Part shown: one piece after another, positions 51,903-61,127 of the stretch
Layout: each line of letters opens with the position of its first letter
Numbering within the stretch: the stretch's first letter is position 1
DNA from: Bizionia argentinensis JUB59
GTDB taxonomy: Bacteria; Bacteroidota; Bacteroidia; Flavobacteriales; Flavobacteriaceae
DNA length: 64,000 nt
Assembly (NCBI RefSeq): GCF_000224335.1
Contig: NZ_AFXZ01000009.1
Coordinates: forward strand, 124,001-188,000
Direction of reading: 5' to 3'
The notes under the pieces: generated by a model
Database searches by the model: none
Told to the model about the DNA's origin: nothing
What the model saw: only the letters and a program-made list of their open reading frames with translations
Position numbers and translations under genes: made by a program

Positions 51903-52736
51903 ATGAATAAACAAAACTTTTTACAAACAGGCGGTTTTCCTTTAGAAACCGACACGCTAAATGCCATGCAAGAAGCGTATAGCGTATTTAATGCCTTGGG
52001 CGAATTGGCAGGAAACAAAGCCATTATAAAAGGCTGTGTAGTTTCAGGAAGCACCACCACCGATGGTGTTGTTTATATAAATGGCGAAGTCTTTAAGTTT
52101 GTTGGTGGTCAAACGCAATCTCGCGTTAAAATACTTGAAACTTCCACTTCAAAGGAATTTGAAGATGGTAGTACAAACGCGGTTCATTTTGAGCGCTACG
52201 TAACTTTTGCATCTGGCACAGGATCTATTTCTTGGGCTGAATTTGCAAAATTAACCACATTAAGAGAATTGTCAAGGCGTTTATTGCCAGCTGGTACAAA
52301 TCCGCAATTATACTCCGGAAGCGTTAATAACATTCCTTCAGGTTGGCAGCTTTGCGATGGCACAAACGGAACGGAAAATCTAAAAGGTAGCTTTATTGTT
52401 GGCTATGATCCAAACGATAGTGATTATAATGCAATTGGTAAAGTAGGCGGAACTAAAAAGGTTACGCCTAGTGGAAATTTAGATAGTCGTTCTATTAACG
52501 TAACAGTGCCTAGAGATGGTTGGTCAACATTTGGATCAGGATTAGGAGCTGTAAAATCTGGTAGAATAGTCGTTGGATCAGGACAGCAGGAAAATAGTGA
52601 ATACCTTGAGAGTTTACGCGCGTCTGGTATTGATAGAACTTTAACTTCAACACCGCATAGTCATACTTTTACAGGGAATCAGCAAGACAATAGAGCACCT
52701 TATTACACATTAGCATACATTATATATATAGGATAA
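51903..52736 (+). CDS. Tail collar-domain fibre protein
   Basis: A 277-residue protein with an N-terminal attachment region (NFLQTGGFPLETDTLNAMQE) and a C-terminal collar domain: NIPSGWQLCDGTNGTENLKG, then SFIVGYDPN and a final HSHTFTGNQQDNRAPYYTLA. Collar domains often form receptor-binding fibre tips in caudoviruses. One base separates it from the larger fibre gene. Confidence 0.85.
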   Translation: MNKQNFLQTGGFPLETDTLNAMQEAYSVFNALGELAGNKAIIKGCVVSGSTTTDGVVYINGEVFKFVGGQTQSRVKILETSTSKEFEDGSTNAVHFERYVTFASGTGSISWAEFAKLTTLRELSRRLLPAGTNPQLYSGSVNNIPSGWQLCDGTNGTENLKGSFIVGYDPNDSDYNAIGKVGGTKKVTPSGNLDSRSINVTVPRDGWSTFGSGLGAVKSGRIVVGSGQQENSEYLESLRASGIDRTLTSTPHSHTFTGNQQDNRAPYYTLAYIIYIG

Positions 52737-52737
52737 T

Positions 52738-55401
52738 ATGGCAAATTTAAGCACAATTAAAAACTGGTTTAAAACTGGTTTAAAACCAACACAAGCGCAA
52801 TTTTGGGCGACTTGGGATTCTTTTCGGCATAAGGATGATGCTATTCCATTGGCTTCTATTGACGGACTTGAAGATGATTTGGACGGTAAGGTTGATAAGA
52901 TATCCGGGTTTGGGTTGAGTGAAGAGAACTTTACGGCATTAGAGGCTCTACAAATACAAAGCAATAAGTCGGACATTTTAAACAAGCAGGATAATGCGGA
53001 TAAAGGTCAGGTCAATGGATACGCTTCTCTGGATGCTTCAGGTAAGGTTCCTTCCTCTGAACTACCAAGCTATGTAGATGACGTTTTGGAGTTTGATGAC
53101 CTAATAAGTTTTCCTGTGACAGGAGATTCTGGAAAAATCTATATAGCTATAGATACAGGTAAGTCTTATAGATGGTCAGGAACTTCCTTTATACAGTTAA
53201 TGGACATAGAGGTTCTTGATGAAAATGATTTAGTTAGCAATAGCGCTACAGCTGTGCCAACTCAAAGTAGTGTAAAGACTTATGTGGATAATTTCAGCAA
53301 CGCTAAAAACGTAAATACTTATGCAAATATTCCTTTAAAAGAAGGTACTTATAATTTTTGGCACAATATTGACGCAAATTTCGCAAATCTTGACACTAAT
53401 TTTTTTGCACATGATGACGTCACTGTAGAAACTAGGCTGAAGTTTATTGAGGTAGTTGGTGATTGGTTTTATCCGGTAGATTACATTACAGTGATAAGAA
53501 GCAAGTTTTACAGAACTATATCTCCAGAAAAAATAGTGTTTAAAGATGATATTTACATAAAAGATGGTAAACATCTAGGTTATGTTATAGATGATAAATA
53601 TGAGTCTAAAAAAATATTTTATTTTTCTGAAGCATACATCGATTATGTGTTTTATAACGTAGGTAAAGGGTTAGAGGCTAAAAACTGCTATAATAAATCA
53701 GAGAATAAGTATGCCTTTCAAGGGGATGCTCCCGATATTGTGAGTACAAGTTATTTGAGATATAGTACTTCTGATTTAATAACATTTAATGGTGAAAACA
53801 CGCTTATTTTTCCGTCAAAGTTTTTTAAAGATATAGAGATACTTCATTCTGAAATTTTTGTAGGAGAGCGAAAATTAAGCAATTATAGTATTGGACAGTT
53901 ATCTGATGAATCTGATAAAAGTTTAATCGTTACCGACAATAGTGGGGTATTGTCAAATATACTAATAACTGGAGAGGTAAAGGTGAAAATAGTTTATATA
54001 AAAGACGTAATAGGCCTAAATAAATTAACTCCTCTTTCAATAAACACAGGTGTCAATGCTCTGAATTATGAAAGTATTAATACAGCGCACTCTACTAAAA
54101 TGAGTAACTGGTTTAAGCAATTATATTTGGGGTTTCCTGGAGTTGTTTACGATGCCTCATCAGTTCCAATGCAAAAATTGTCAGAGAGCAAAGCTGTGTT
54201 TAATCGGGAGGTGCTTGTAAATAATATAGGCATCGTTTTTTCAGCCGCTAGATCTACTTCAAACAGAATTACAGACTTGTATCAAACATCAAACGAACAC
54301 TTAATTAATGTAGGGCCATTAGGCAACAATACATTGGTGCGACGTGACGTAACTGTTTCGATCGACAAATTTGTAAATTCATGCATTGTTGTTACGTCTA
54401 GAGCAGAAACGGATAATGATGGTACAGACCCATTAGGCACATCTTACGGGTTTGGCGTGGAGTTCAATGAGCCAACGCGTCAAGCAGATCTGACTGCAAT
54501 AGGTTTAACGCCTGATGTTGACTCGCATCAACAGTCTCCAGCAGTTGCTATTGTCGCAGCCAAATTAAAAATGATTAAAGATGCTACTTCTGCGCCTTGG
54601 GATATTATTCGTCAAGCTTGTAGATTAACAGCTTCTAATGCTAATAACTATAATGTTTACCGAGGATTTGGCCAGATAGATACAACAGCTGCAATAGCTA
54701 TGATACCATCTATGTTGGCTGCGAGAAGTCTAGAACTGGCGGAATATTTTGAATCTACATCAAGATTTCCAGCTTTATTAAAGTACGAAGATAAGGGCGA
54801 GAATACCGAGGTTGTAAAAAGAGATCTTGAGCAAGTTTTTAATAATTCCGCTAGGAGGTACTCACTAAATGGAGCAACTAATTGGAATAATTTAAAAGAC
54901 TCGGGATTATATTCAATTAATAATCAGGCGGATGACATTGGTGCACCATGGACAGGCTCATATTCTTCCCACTTGTTAGTTAATTCTGGTTTTGGTATAA
55001 TTTCACAAATGGCATTCAAAGGACAAACTAACTCATCCATAATTAAGCACAGAGTTAGTACGGATAACGGAGATTCATTTTCTGCGTGGGTAGAATTATG
55101 GCACAGTGGAATAGAAGAAATAACATTGATGGACACTACTCTGTTGGACACCAAGACAGGGTTAACAGTATTAAGTCAAAATAAAGTAGGAGGAGGTAAT
55201 ATTTATATTAGACCAAATGGGAGGGTCAATACAGCAAATCAATTGGTATTAAAACCATTCGTACTTGATTATAATGGTGATATGTTAGTCGGTGGTAAAA
55301 TAACAGGAAAATCTCTAAAATGCACCAATATTCCAACAAGTGCTTCTGGATTATCAAGTGGAGACATTTGGAGCGATGGGGGTACTTTGAAAATAATTTA
55401 A
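52738..55401 (+). CDS. Large tail fibre with subtilase-like and pyocin-knob-like regions
   Basis: An 887-residue protein. The N terminus (NLSTIKNWFKTGLKPTQAQF; FWATWDSFRHKDDAIPL) is the usual attachment module of Bacteroidetes fibres. The next 300 residues are strand-rich. About 430-660 resembles a peptidase S8 fold: SINTGV at ~436 (Asp position is Asn), AHSTKM at ~451, GVVYDASSVPMQKL, SHQQSPAVAIVAAKL at ~597 and YRGFGQIDTTAAI at ~640, without the nucleophilic Ser. The end has a knob-like ATNWNNLKDSGLYSINNQAD ... AWVELWHSG pattern. It is the probable receptor-binding protein. Confidence 0.8.
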   Translation: MANLSTIKNWFKTGLKPTQAQFWATWDSFRHKDDAIPLASIDGLEDDLDGKVDKISGFGLSEENFTALEALQIQSNKSDILNKQDNADKGQVNGYASLDASGKVPSSELPSYVDDVLEFDDLISFPVTGDSGKIYIAIDTGKSYRWSGTSFIQLMDIEVLDENDLVSNSATAVPTQSSVKTYVDNFSNAKNVNTYANIPLKEGTYNFWHNIDANFANLDTNFFAHDDVTVETRLKFIEVVGDWFYPVDYITVIRSKFYRTISPEKIVFKDDIYIKDGKHLGYVIDDKYESKKIFYFSEAYIDYVFYNVGKGLEAKNCYNKSENKYAFQGDAPDIVSTSYLRYSTSDLITFNGENTLIFPSKFFKDIEILHSEIFVGERKLSNYSIGQLSDESDKSLIVTDNSGVLSNILITGEVKVKIVYIKDVIGLNKLTPLSINTGVNALNYESINTAHSTKMSNWFKQLYLGFPGVVYDASSVPMQKLSESKAVFNREVLVNNIGIVFSAARSTSNRITDLYQTSNEHLINVGPLGNNTLVRRDVTVSIDKFVNSCIVVTSRAETDNDGTDPLGTSYGFGVEFNEPTRQADLTAIGLTPDVDSHQQSPAVAIVAAKLKMIKDATSAPWDIIRQACRLTASNANNYNVYRGFGQIDTTAAIAMIPSMLAARSLELAEYFESTSRFPALLKYEDKGENTEVVKRDLEQVFNNSARRYSLNGATNWNNLKDSGLYSINNQADDIGAPWTGSYSSHLLVNSGFGIISQMAFKGQTNSSIIKHRVSTDNGDSFSAWVELWHSGIEEITLMDTTLLDTKTGLTVLSQNKVGGGNIYIRPNGRVNTANQLVLKPFVLDYNGDMLVGGKITGKSLKCTNIPTSASGLSSGDIWSDGGTLKII

Positions 55402-55464
55402 AGAGCCAAATACTACTAATTTCTTTGGAGGGAAGAATTAAAATAATCCTCCAGCTTTAAAAAC

Positions 55465-55559
55465 TTCTCACGGTATTTTAAACACGAGCCCAACGGCTAC
55501 TGGAGGACATTTGTTGTCTTTTCAGAGTCGTTGGGCTTTTTTGTGTTTTACCGTGAGAA
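55465..55559 (+). terminator. Long three-part stem-loop after the fibre gene
   Basis: Three nested pairings in order: TTCTCACGGTA/TACCGTGAGAA, AAACAC/GTGTTT, AGCCCAACG/CGTTGGGCT, with T-rich internal loops and a 33-base apical loop. The inner stem followed by TTTTTT is a normal terminator for the fibre gene. The outer arms are longer than a terminator needs and suggest a stable structured RNA or processing element. Confidence 0.65.
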
Positions 55560-55598
55560 ATACAAATATATAAATCAATTACATCAATCAATCAAAAA

Positions 55599-56282
<684 letters not shown>

Positions 56283-56286
56283 AAAA

Positions 56287-57111
56287 ATGAACAAACAATT
56301 CAACACTTCACCTTTGCCGTTTCAGGGACAAAAACGGCGTTTTGTAAAACAATTTAAAGAAGCTTTAAACGTCTTTTCAGATAGTGCTACCTATGTGGAT
56401 CTATTTGGCGGTTCTGGACTGCTTGCGCATACTGTTAAGCAGAAATATCCAAACGCCAAAGTAATCTGGAATGATTATGATAATTTTCAAAATCGTCTGG
56501 AATCTATATCGGAAACAAACCTGTTACTGACCGAATTACGTAGTTTTCTAATTGATTTGCCACGGAAGCAACGTATGGAAGCTATTGATAGAGAGCGCGT
56601 TTTAAGAGTGGTTAAAGCGCATGAAACAAAGTATGGTTATGTAGACTATGTTACGTTATCGGGCTCGTTATTATTTAGTGCTAAATACGCCACAAACTAT
56701 AAGGAGTTTGCAAATGAAAGCTTTTACAACCGAATAAAACTATCAGATTATAATGCTACAGGCTATTTAAGCGGTGTAGAACGCGTACAGAATGATTATA
56801 AAGCGTTGTTTGATTCTTATAAGTCGGACACAACGGTTTTTTTAGTAGACCCGCCATACTTGAGCACAGACACCAGTAGTTATAATAAAGATAATTACTG
56901 GAAGCTCCGTGACTATTTAGATGTTTTAAGCGTGCTGGACGGCTCGAAATACTTTTATTTCACAAGCAATAAGAGTCAGATCGTTGAGCTTTGTGAATGG
57001 ATAGAAACACGAACCATGACTGGAAATCCTTTTCAAGGTTCTACAATGACAACTACTGCCGGAACTATTAATCATACAGCAAGTTATACGGATATCATGT
57101 TATTTAAGTAA
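56287..57111 (+). CDS. D12-class (Dam-like) DNA adenine methyltransferase
   Basis: From ATG 56287, 274 residues; 294 if started at ATG 56227 with the SINQ leader. N-terminal PLPFQGQKRRFVKQFKEAL is motif X; YVDLFGGSGLLAHTV (about 37-50) the AdoMet-binding motif I; VFLVDPPYLSTD (DPPY at 188-191) the catalytic motif IV. This order is the alpha class (Dam type). It methylates adenine N6, site unknown; no endonuclease gene is nearby. Position at the right prophage end and preceding modification enzyme suggest anti-restriction. Possible phase variation through the repeat. Confidence 0.87.
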   Translation: MNKQFNTSPLPFQGQKRRFVKQFKEALNVFSDSATYVDLFGGSGLLAHTVKQKYPNAKVIWNDYDNFQNRLESISETNLLLTELRSFLIDLPRKQRMEAIDRERVLRVVKAHETKYGYVDYVTLSGSLLFSAKYATNYKEFANESFYNRIKLSDYNATGYLSGVERVQNDYKALFDSYKSDTTVFLVDPPYLSTDTSSYNKDNYWKLRDYLDVLSVLDGSKYFYFTSNKSQIVELCEWIETRTMTGNPFQGSTMTTTAGTINHTASYTDIMLFK

Positions 57112-57118
57112 ATTTGTA

Positions 57119-57160
57119 TTTAAAGACTGTTTAAAACCTCTTTAAACCGAGTAGTTTTAA
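57119..57160. repeat. TTTAAA motifs in 11-bp phase (right end)
   Basis: TTTAAA begins at 57119, 57130 and 57141, again 11 bases apart, followed by GTAGTTTTAAGCAGTC. Together with the array at 21441-21490 it marks the two ends of the prophage; both sides also have a nearby GCAGTC. Confidence 0.65.
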
Positions 57161-57255
57161 GCAGTCTTAACTAACTAATATTTGACGAATGAGTGTGCAT
57201 TTGGTATTAAAAAGGTGGGCATCTCGATTTTTCGATTATAAAAAATATAAAGTAA

Positions 57256-57711
57256 ATGACTGTTTCTCCTAGTAAACTCAATATGTTTCTAATGTTCAAA
57301 TTACCAGCTGCTTACTTAACAGGTGTGCGAGTAAAATCATTAGATTCGGAACAATGTGTGGTAACAGTCAAACACCGATGGGTAAATCAAAATCCTTTCA
57401 AATCTATGTTTTGGGCAGTTCAAGGTATGGCTGCCGAGCTAACTACAGGCGCTTTAGTTATGCAGAAAATTAATGCAAGTGGTGAAAAAATTTCTATGTT
57501 AGTGTTAGCAAATAATGCAAGTTTCACCAAGAAAGCAACTGGACGTATCACATTTGTATGTAAAGATAGAAGTAAAATAGACGAAGCCATAAAGCGTACT
57601 ATTGAAACAGGTGAGGGGCAAACCATTTGGATGCATGCCGTTGGTACGAATTCAGAAAATATAATTGTATCTGAATTTAACTTCGAATGGACACTAAAAT
57701 TAAAACAATAA
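57256..57711 (+). CDS. DUF4442 hotdog-fold thioesterase-like protein
   Basis: A 151-residue protein with the hotdog pattern: FKLPAAYLTGVRVKSLDSEQ, then VKHRWVNQNPFKSMFWAVQG and MAAELTTGALVMQKI, where the long central helix carries the catalytic-like Glu. DUF4442 proteins resemble acyl-CoA thioesterases (YiiD/PaaI group) but substrates are unknown. The first host gene right of the prophage, its upstream DNA formed by the prophage end. Confidence 0.85.
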   Translation: MTVSPSKLNMFLMFKLPAAYLTGVRVKSLDSEQCVVTVKHRWVNQNPFKSMFWAVQGMAAELTTGALVMQKINASGEKISMLVLANNASFTKKATGRITFVCKDRSKIDEAIKRTIETGEGQTIWMHAVGTNSENIIVSEFNFEWTLKLKQ

Positions 57712-57755
57712 CCGTTTATAATTAACAAAGCAGTTTTCTAAACACCAAAATAATT

Positions 57756-58556
57756 ATGAATGCACACGAAATAGATTACGCCATTTACGGCGAAGAAATG
57801 CAATATGTTGAAATAGAACTTGACCCTCAAGAAGGTGTTGTCGCTGAGGCAGGAAGCTTTATGATGATGGACGATGGTATTAAAATGGAAACTATTTTTG
57901 GCGATGGGTCATCTCAAAATAAAGGTTTTATGGGCTCTCTATTTGGTGCCGGGAAACGTATTCTTACAGGCGAGAGTTTATTTATGACTGTATTCTATAA
58001 TAACTTGGTAGGAAAACGGCGCATTAGTTTTGCATCGCCCTATCCTGGAAAAATTTTAGCTATAGACTTAACCGAATGCGATGGGAAATTTATTTGTCAA
58101 AAAGATGCTTTTTTATGTGCCGCAAAAGGCGTTACTATTGGTATTGAATTCAGTAAACGTTTAGGTCGCGGGCTTTTTGGTGGCGAAGGTTTTATCATGC
58201 AAAAATTAGAAGGTGATGGTATGGCATTTGTTCACGCTGGCGGTACGCTGGCAAAGCGCATATTACAAGCAGGCGAAACCCTCCGTGTAGATACAGGCTG
58301 TATTGTTGGTTTCACCCAAGGTATTGATTATGATGTGGAATTTGTAGGTGGTATTAAAAACACCATTTTTGGAGGTGAAGGTTTATTTTTTGCCAAATTA
58401 CAAGGGCCAGGAACAGTTTATATTCAGTCTTTGCCATTTAGTCGTTTGGCAAGAAGAGTGTTAGCATCAGCACCACAAGGTGGCGGAAAGGACAAAGGCG
58501 AAGGAAGTATTTTGGGAGGATTAGGCGATTTGTTAGATGGCGATAACCGATTTTAG
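57756..58556 (+). CDS. TIGR00266 / AIM24 family protein
   Basis: A 266-residue protein: [60 protein letters not shown] and a duplicated [15 protein letters not shown]. The repeated Gly-rich beta structure is of the AIM24 family (TIGR00266). Cytosolic, function unknown in bacteria. Probably co-transcribed with the DUF4442 gene 44 bases upstream. Confidence 0.9.
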   Translation: MNAHEIDYAIYGEEMQYVEIELDPQEGVVAEAGSFMMMDDGIKMETIFGDGSSQNKGFMGSLFGAGKRILTGESLFMTVFYNNLVGKRRISFASPYPGKILAIDLTECDGKFICQKDAFLCAAKGVTIGIEFSKRLGRGLFGGEGFIMQKLEGDGMAFVHAGGTLAKRILQAGETLRVDTGCIVGFTQGIDYDVEFVGGIKNTIFGGEGLFFAKLQGPGTVYIQSLPFSRLARRVLASAPQGGGKDKGEGSILGGLGDLLDGDNRF

Positions 58557-58768
58557 TTTATTTGGCTAGTCATTAATTATCGTAAAATATCCATGAGTCT
58601 AATGTTCTAAAGGCTTACCTGATTTTTTAGTTTTTTAACGATTTTTTTGCTTGTTAAAGTTTGGCTTCAAGCTAAAAAGTGATGGCTTTTTTCACTATAT
58701 TTATGAAAACCAAAAGATATTAGTGCCTATTAAGAATTCTACTTTTTTAACCTAAAAATTTTAAAGAA

Positions 58769-58966
58769 ATGTCCAGAGCAATGTTCGAGTACACCAAAAC
58801 TGTGCTTAAAAAAGTAAGTTTTGATGCTACCTTGTTTTGCAAAGAAGTACAAAAAGCCCTTCAAAGATTATTACCTTATGAAATTGAAGAGCTTAAGGTT
58901 TATATTGAATCTTTAGTACAGCAAAATCCCGATTTAAACCAATGTTTAATTTATCTAGAAGAATAA
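58769..58966 (+). CDS. Small conserved hypothetical protein
   Basis: A 65-residue helical protein, MSRAMFEYTKTVLKKVSFDA and LLPYEIEELKVYIESLVQQN. It fits a flavobacterial small conserved family usually unannotated. It is followed by a bidirectional terminator shared with oxyR. Confidence 0.6.
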   Translation: MSRAMFEYTKTVLKKVSFDATLFCKEVQKALQRLLPYEIEELKVYIESLVQQNPDLNQCLIYLEE

Positions 58967-59001
58967 AAAAGAAGGCGACCAATTGGTCGCCTTCTTTTTT
59001 A
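58965..59001. terminator. Bidirectional terminator
   Basis: AAAGAAGGCGACCAATTGGT pairs with itself in a long perfect palindrome flanked by A and T tracts; it lies between the small gene and oxyR, which converge. Confidence 0.9.
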
Positions 59002-59937
59002 TTTAGGTAACGGACTTATAATGTTTACATTTTGAAATGCAATTGCGCCTCTGATAATACCAGATATTACCTCGTGCATAGCATCAATAATCTGCATTTT
59101 TAGTTCGCTTTTATGATATAGTAAACTCACTTCTCGTGCCGGCGACGGTTCGTTAAAATAATGTAAGTTGTTTTTGCCTTTCTCACTTAAATCTAAAGTA
59201 TGTAAATAGGGAAGAAGTGTCATGCCCATGCCTTCATCCGACAGTTTAATTAAAGTTTCAATACTACCACTTTCCAATTGAAATTGATCCTCGTTTTGGC
59301 TTTTAAAGTTTTTACATAAATTAATAACACCATCTCGAAAACAATGGCCATCCTCAAGAAGTAGCATATCGTCTATTTCTAAATCATCAGTGTTTATTTT
59401 TTCTTTGCTGGATAATCGGTGGTGTTTTGGAATATAACCTACAAATGGTTCAAAATACAAAACACGCTCTTTTATGTTGGGACTTTCTAAAGGTGTGGCA
59501 GCAATAGCAGCATCTAAATGTCCTTCATTAATACGCGATATTATATCTTCAGTGGTAAGCTCTTCTATTTTTAACTTTATTTTTGGGTACTTTTTAATAA
59601 AAGCTTTTAAAAACATCGGTAGTAGTGTGGGCATAATAGTAGGAATAATACCTATTTTAAATTCGCCACCAATAAATCCTTTTTGCTGATCTACAATATC
59701 TTGAATTCGGTACGACTCATTAACAATATTCTTGGCTTGCGTCACAATTTTTTTACCAACTTCTGTTAATTCTATTGGTTTCTTACTTCTATCAAAAATT
59801 TGAATATCCAGCTCACCTTCTAGTTTCTGTATTTGCATACTCAATGTAGGTTGCGTAACAAAACACTTTTCGGCTGCTTTGGTGAAATTCTGTTGCTCGG
59901 CAACAGCTAATACGTAATAAAGTTGCGTAATTGTCAT
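58999..59937 (-). CDS. oxyR: Hydrogen peroxide-sensing LysR regulator OxyR
   Basis: A 312-residue LysR-type regulator (start MTITQLYYVLAVAEQQNFTK chosen over three upstream codons). The winged HTH TKAAEKCFVTQPTLSMQIQK is followed by the sensor domain with GHCFRDGVINLC: Cys199 and Cys208, equal in number and spacing to the redox pair of E. coli OxyR. It forms a disulfide on peroxide and activates defence genes. It is divergent from dps, a typical OxyR target. Confidence 0.95.
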   Translation of the reverse strand: MTITQLYYVLAVAEQQNFTKAAEKCFVTQPTLSMQIQKLEGELDIQIFDRSKKPIELTEVGKKIVTQAKNIVNESYRIQDIVDQQKGFIGGEFKIGIIPTIMPTLLPMFLKAFIKKYPKIKLKIEELTTEDIISRINEGHLDAAIAATPLESPNIKERVLYFEPFVGYIPKHHRLSSKEKINTDDLEIDDMLLLEDGHCFRDGVINLCKNFKSQNEDQFQLESGSIETLIKLSDEGMGMTLLPYLHTLDLSEKGKNNLHYFNEPSPAREVSLLYHKSELKMQIIDAMHEVISGIIRGAIAFQNVNIISPLPK

Positions 59938-60009
59938 AGGTATCAATTTTGACTATAAAAATATAAAATCTATCAATAAAACTTATACTAAAAACTACTA
60001 ATTATGTCT

Positions 60010-60017
60010 TAAATTTG
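60010..60017 (+). promoter_or_regulatory. -7 box of the dps promoter
   Basis: TAAATTTG matches TAnnTTTG perfectly but no TTG lies about 20 bases upstream. Missing -33 sequence and the AT-rich stretch with CTAT/ATAA repeats to its left fit activation by OxyR. Confidence 0.5.
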
Positions 60018-60042
60018 TATTGAACTTAAAAACGATAGCATT

Positions 60043-60522
60043 ATGACATTAAATACAATAGGATTAGATCAGAAGAAAACAAAAGACATAGCTAACGACT
60101 TAAACGGTTTATTAGCTAACTTTCAAGTGTACTACCAAAACTTGAGAGGTATTCATTGGAATATAAAAGGAAAACGTTTTTTCGATTTACATGTAAAATT
60201 TGAAGAATTATACACCGATGCTAATTTAAAAGTAGATGAAATTGCTGAACGTATTTTAACGCTCGGTGAAACGCCACTGCATACTTTTGACGATTACATT
60301 AAAGCAGCTAAAGTTCCTGTAGGAAAAAATATTTCACAAGATGAAAAAGCAGTACGTTTAATTGTAGACTCTCTTTCAGAATTACTGAAACTAGAACGTC
60401 AAATTTTAAATAAAACAGACGAAGCTGGTGATGAAGGTACCAACTCCATGATGAGTGACTTTATTACAGAGCAAGAAAAAACGGTTTGGATGATGAAAGC
60501 TTGGTTAAGCGAAACCGTATAA
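60043..60522 (+). CDS. dps: Dps family ferritin-like DNA protection protein
   Basis: A 159-residue protein; NFQVYYQNLRGIHWNIKGKR has the ferroxidase His and FFDLHVKFEELYTDANLKVD the Asp/Glu ligands at the dimer interface. The length and motifs are of Dps/MrgA, which forms a dodecamer storing iron with peroxide as oxidant. Opposite to oxyR. Confidence 0.94.
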   Translation: MTLNTIGLDQKKTKDIANDLNGLLANFQVYYQNLRGIHWNIKGKRFFDLHVKFEELYTDANLKVDEIAERILTLGETPLHTFDDYIKAAKVPVGKNISQDEKAVRLIVDSLSELLKLERQILNKTDEAGDEGTNSMMSDFITEQEKTVWMMKAWLSETV

Positions 60523-60544
60523 TAATTGGTTTATTGATAAATAG

Positions 60545-60583
60545 AAAAAGTGACCTGCACAATTTGTGTAGGTCGCTTTTTTT
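60545..60583 (+). terminator. Terminator after dps
   Basis: AAAAAGTGACCTGCACA pairs with TGTGTAGGTCGCTTTTT with one G-T/A-C type mismatch and a short loop, then a T tract. Works in both directions. Confidence 0.85.
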
Positions 60584-60594
60584 ATGCTTTATTC

Positions 60595-61014
60595 TTAAAA
60601 TCGGATGTTAATTTCCATTTTAGACTTTAGGTCAAATTTGGCAGCATTAAAAGTTGGTGGACCAAATAGCATCGGGTTGTTAGACACGCCATAATATTCT
60701 AAAGGCATTCCATTTATTTCCAAATCCATTCTGGAATTATCATTTTCATCATGTAAAACCATAATGGCATACGTTCCTAGTTTTACATCCTTAAAAGTAG
60801 CTAATACTTTGCCGTCTTGCACTTTTGTTTTTATATTCTGAAGTGCTTCAGTCTTCATAAAAGTTTCAGCAGAATGTAATCCAATTAATATATGACCGCG
60901 ATTATTTAATGGATTGTCAACTTTAACCGAAACGGTATAGGTCTGTATACTATCCTGTGCGTGGGTTAAAAATGAGATTAATGTGGAGATTACTAAAATA
61001 GCAATAGTTTTCAT
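60595..61014 (-). CDS. DUF2141 domain protein, secreted
   Basis: A 139-residue protein: signal peptide MKTIAILVISTLISFLTHAQ; then YTVSVKVDNPLNNRGHILIG, and GTYAIMVLHDENDNSRMDLE, the DUF2141 hallmark HDENxNxxxD, ending GPPTFNAAKFDL. Periplasmic or outer-surface; function unknown. Converges with dps. Confidence 0.9.
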   Translation of the reverse strand: MKTIAILVISTLISFLTHAQDSIQTYTVSVKVDNPLNNRGHILIGLHSAETFMKTEALQNIKTKVQDGKVLATFKDVKLGTYAIMVLHDENDNSRMDLEINGMPLEYYGVSNNPMLFGPPTFNAAKFDLKSKMEINIRF

Positions 61015-61127
61015 GAGTGTTGGTTTTTAGATTATTACTGAGTAAATATCTATAAAACAAACTTATACTTAAAACCAATAAAACCGAACTGTAGGTTTTC
61101 TATGATGACTTGTAATTTTAAGTTACT

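Noticed and set aside
54020-55401. Diversity-generating retroelement acting on the tail fibre
   Set aside because: No reverse transcriptase gene and no template repeat was found nearby.
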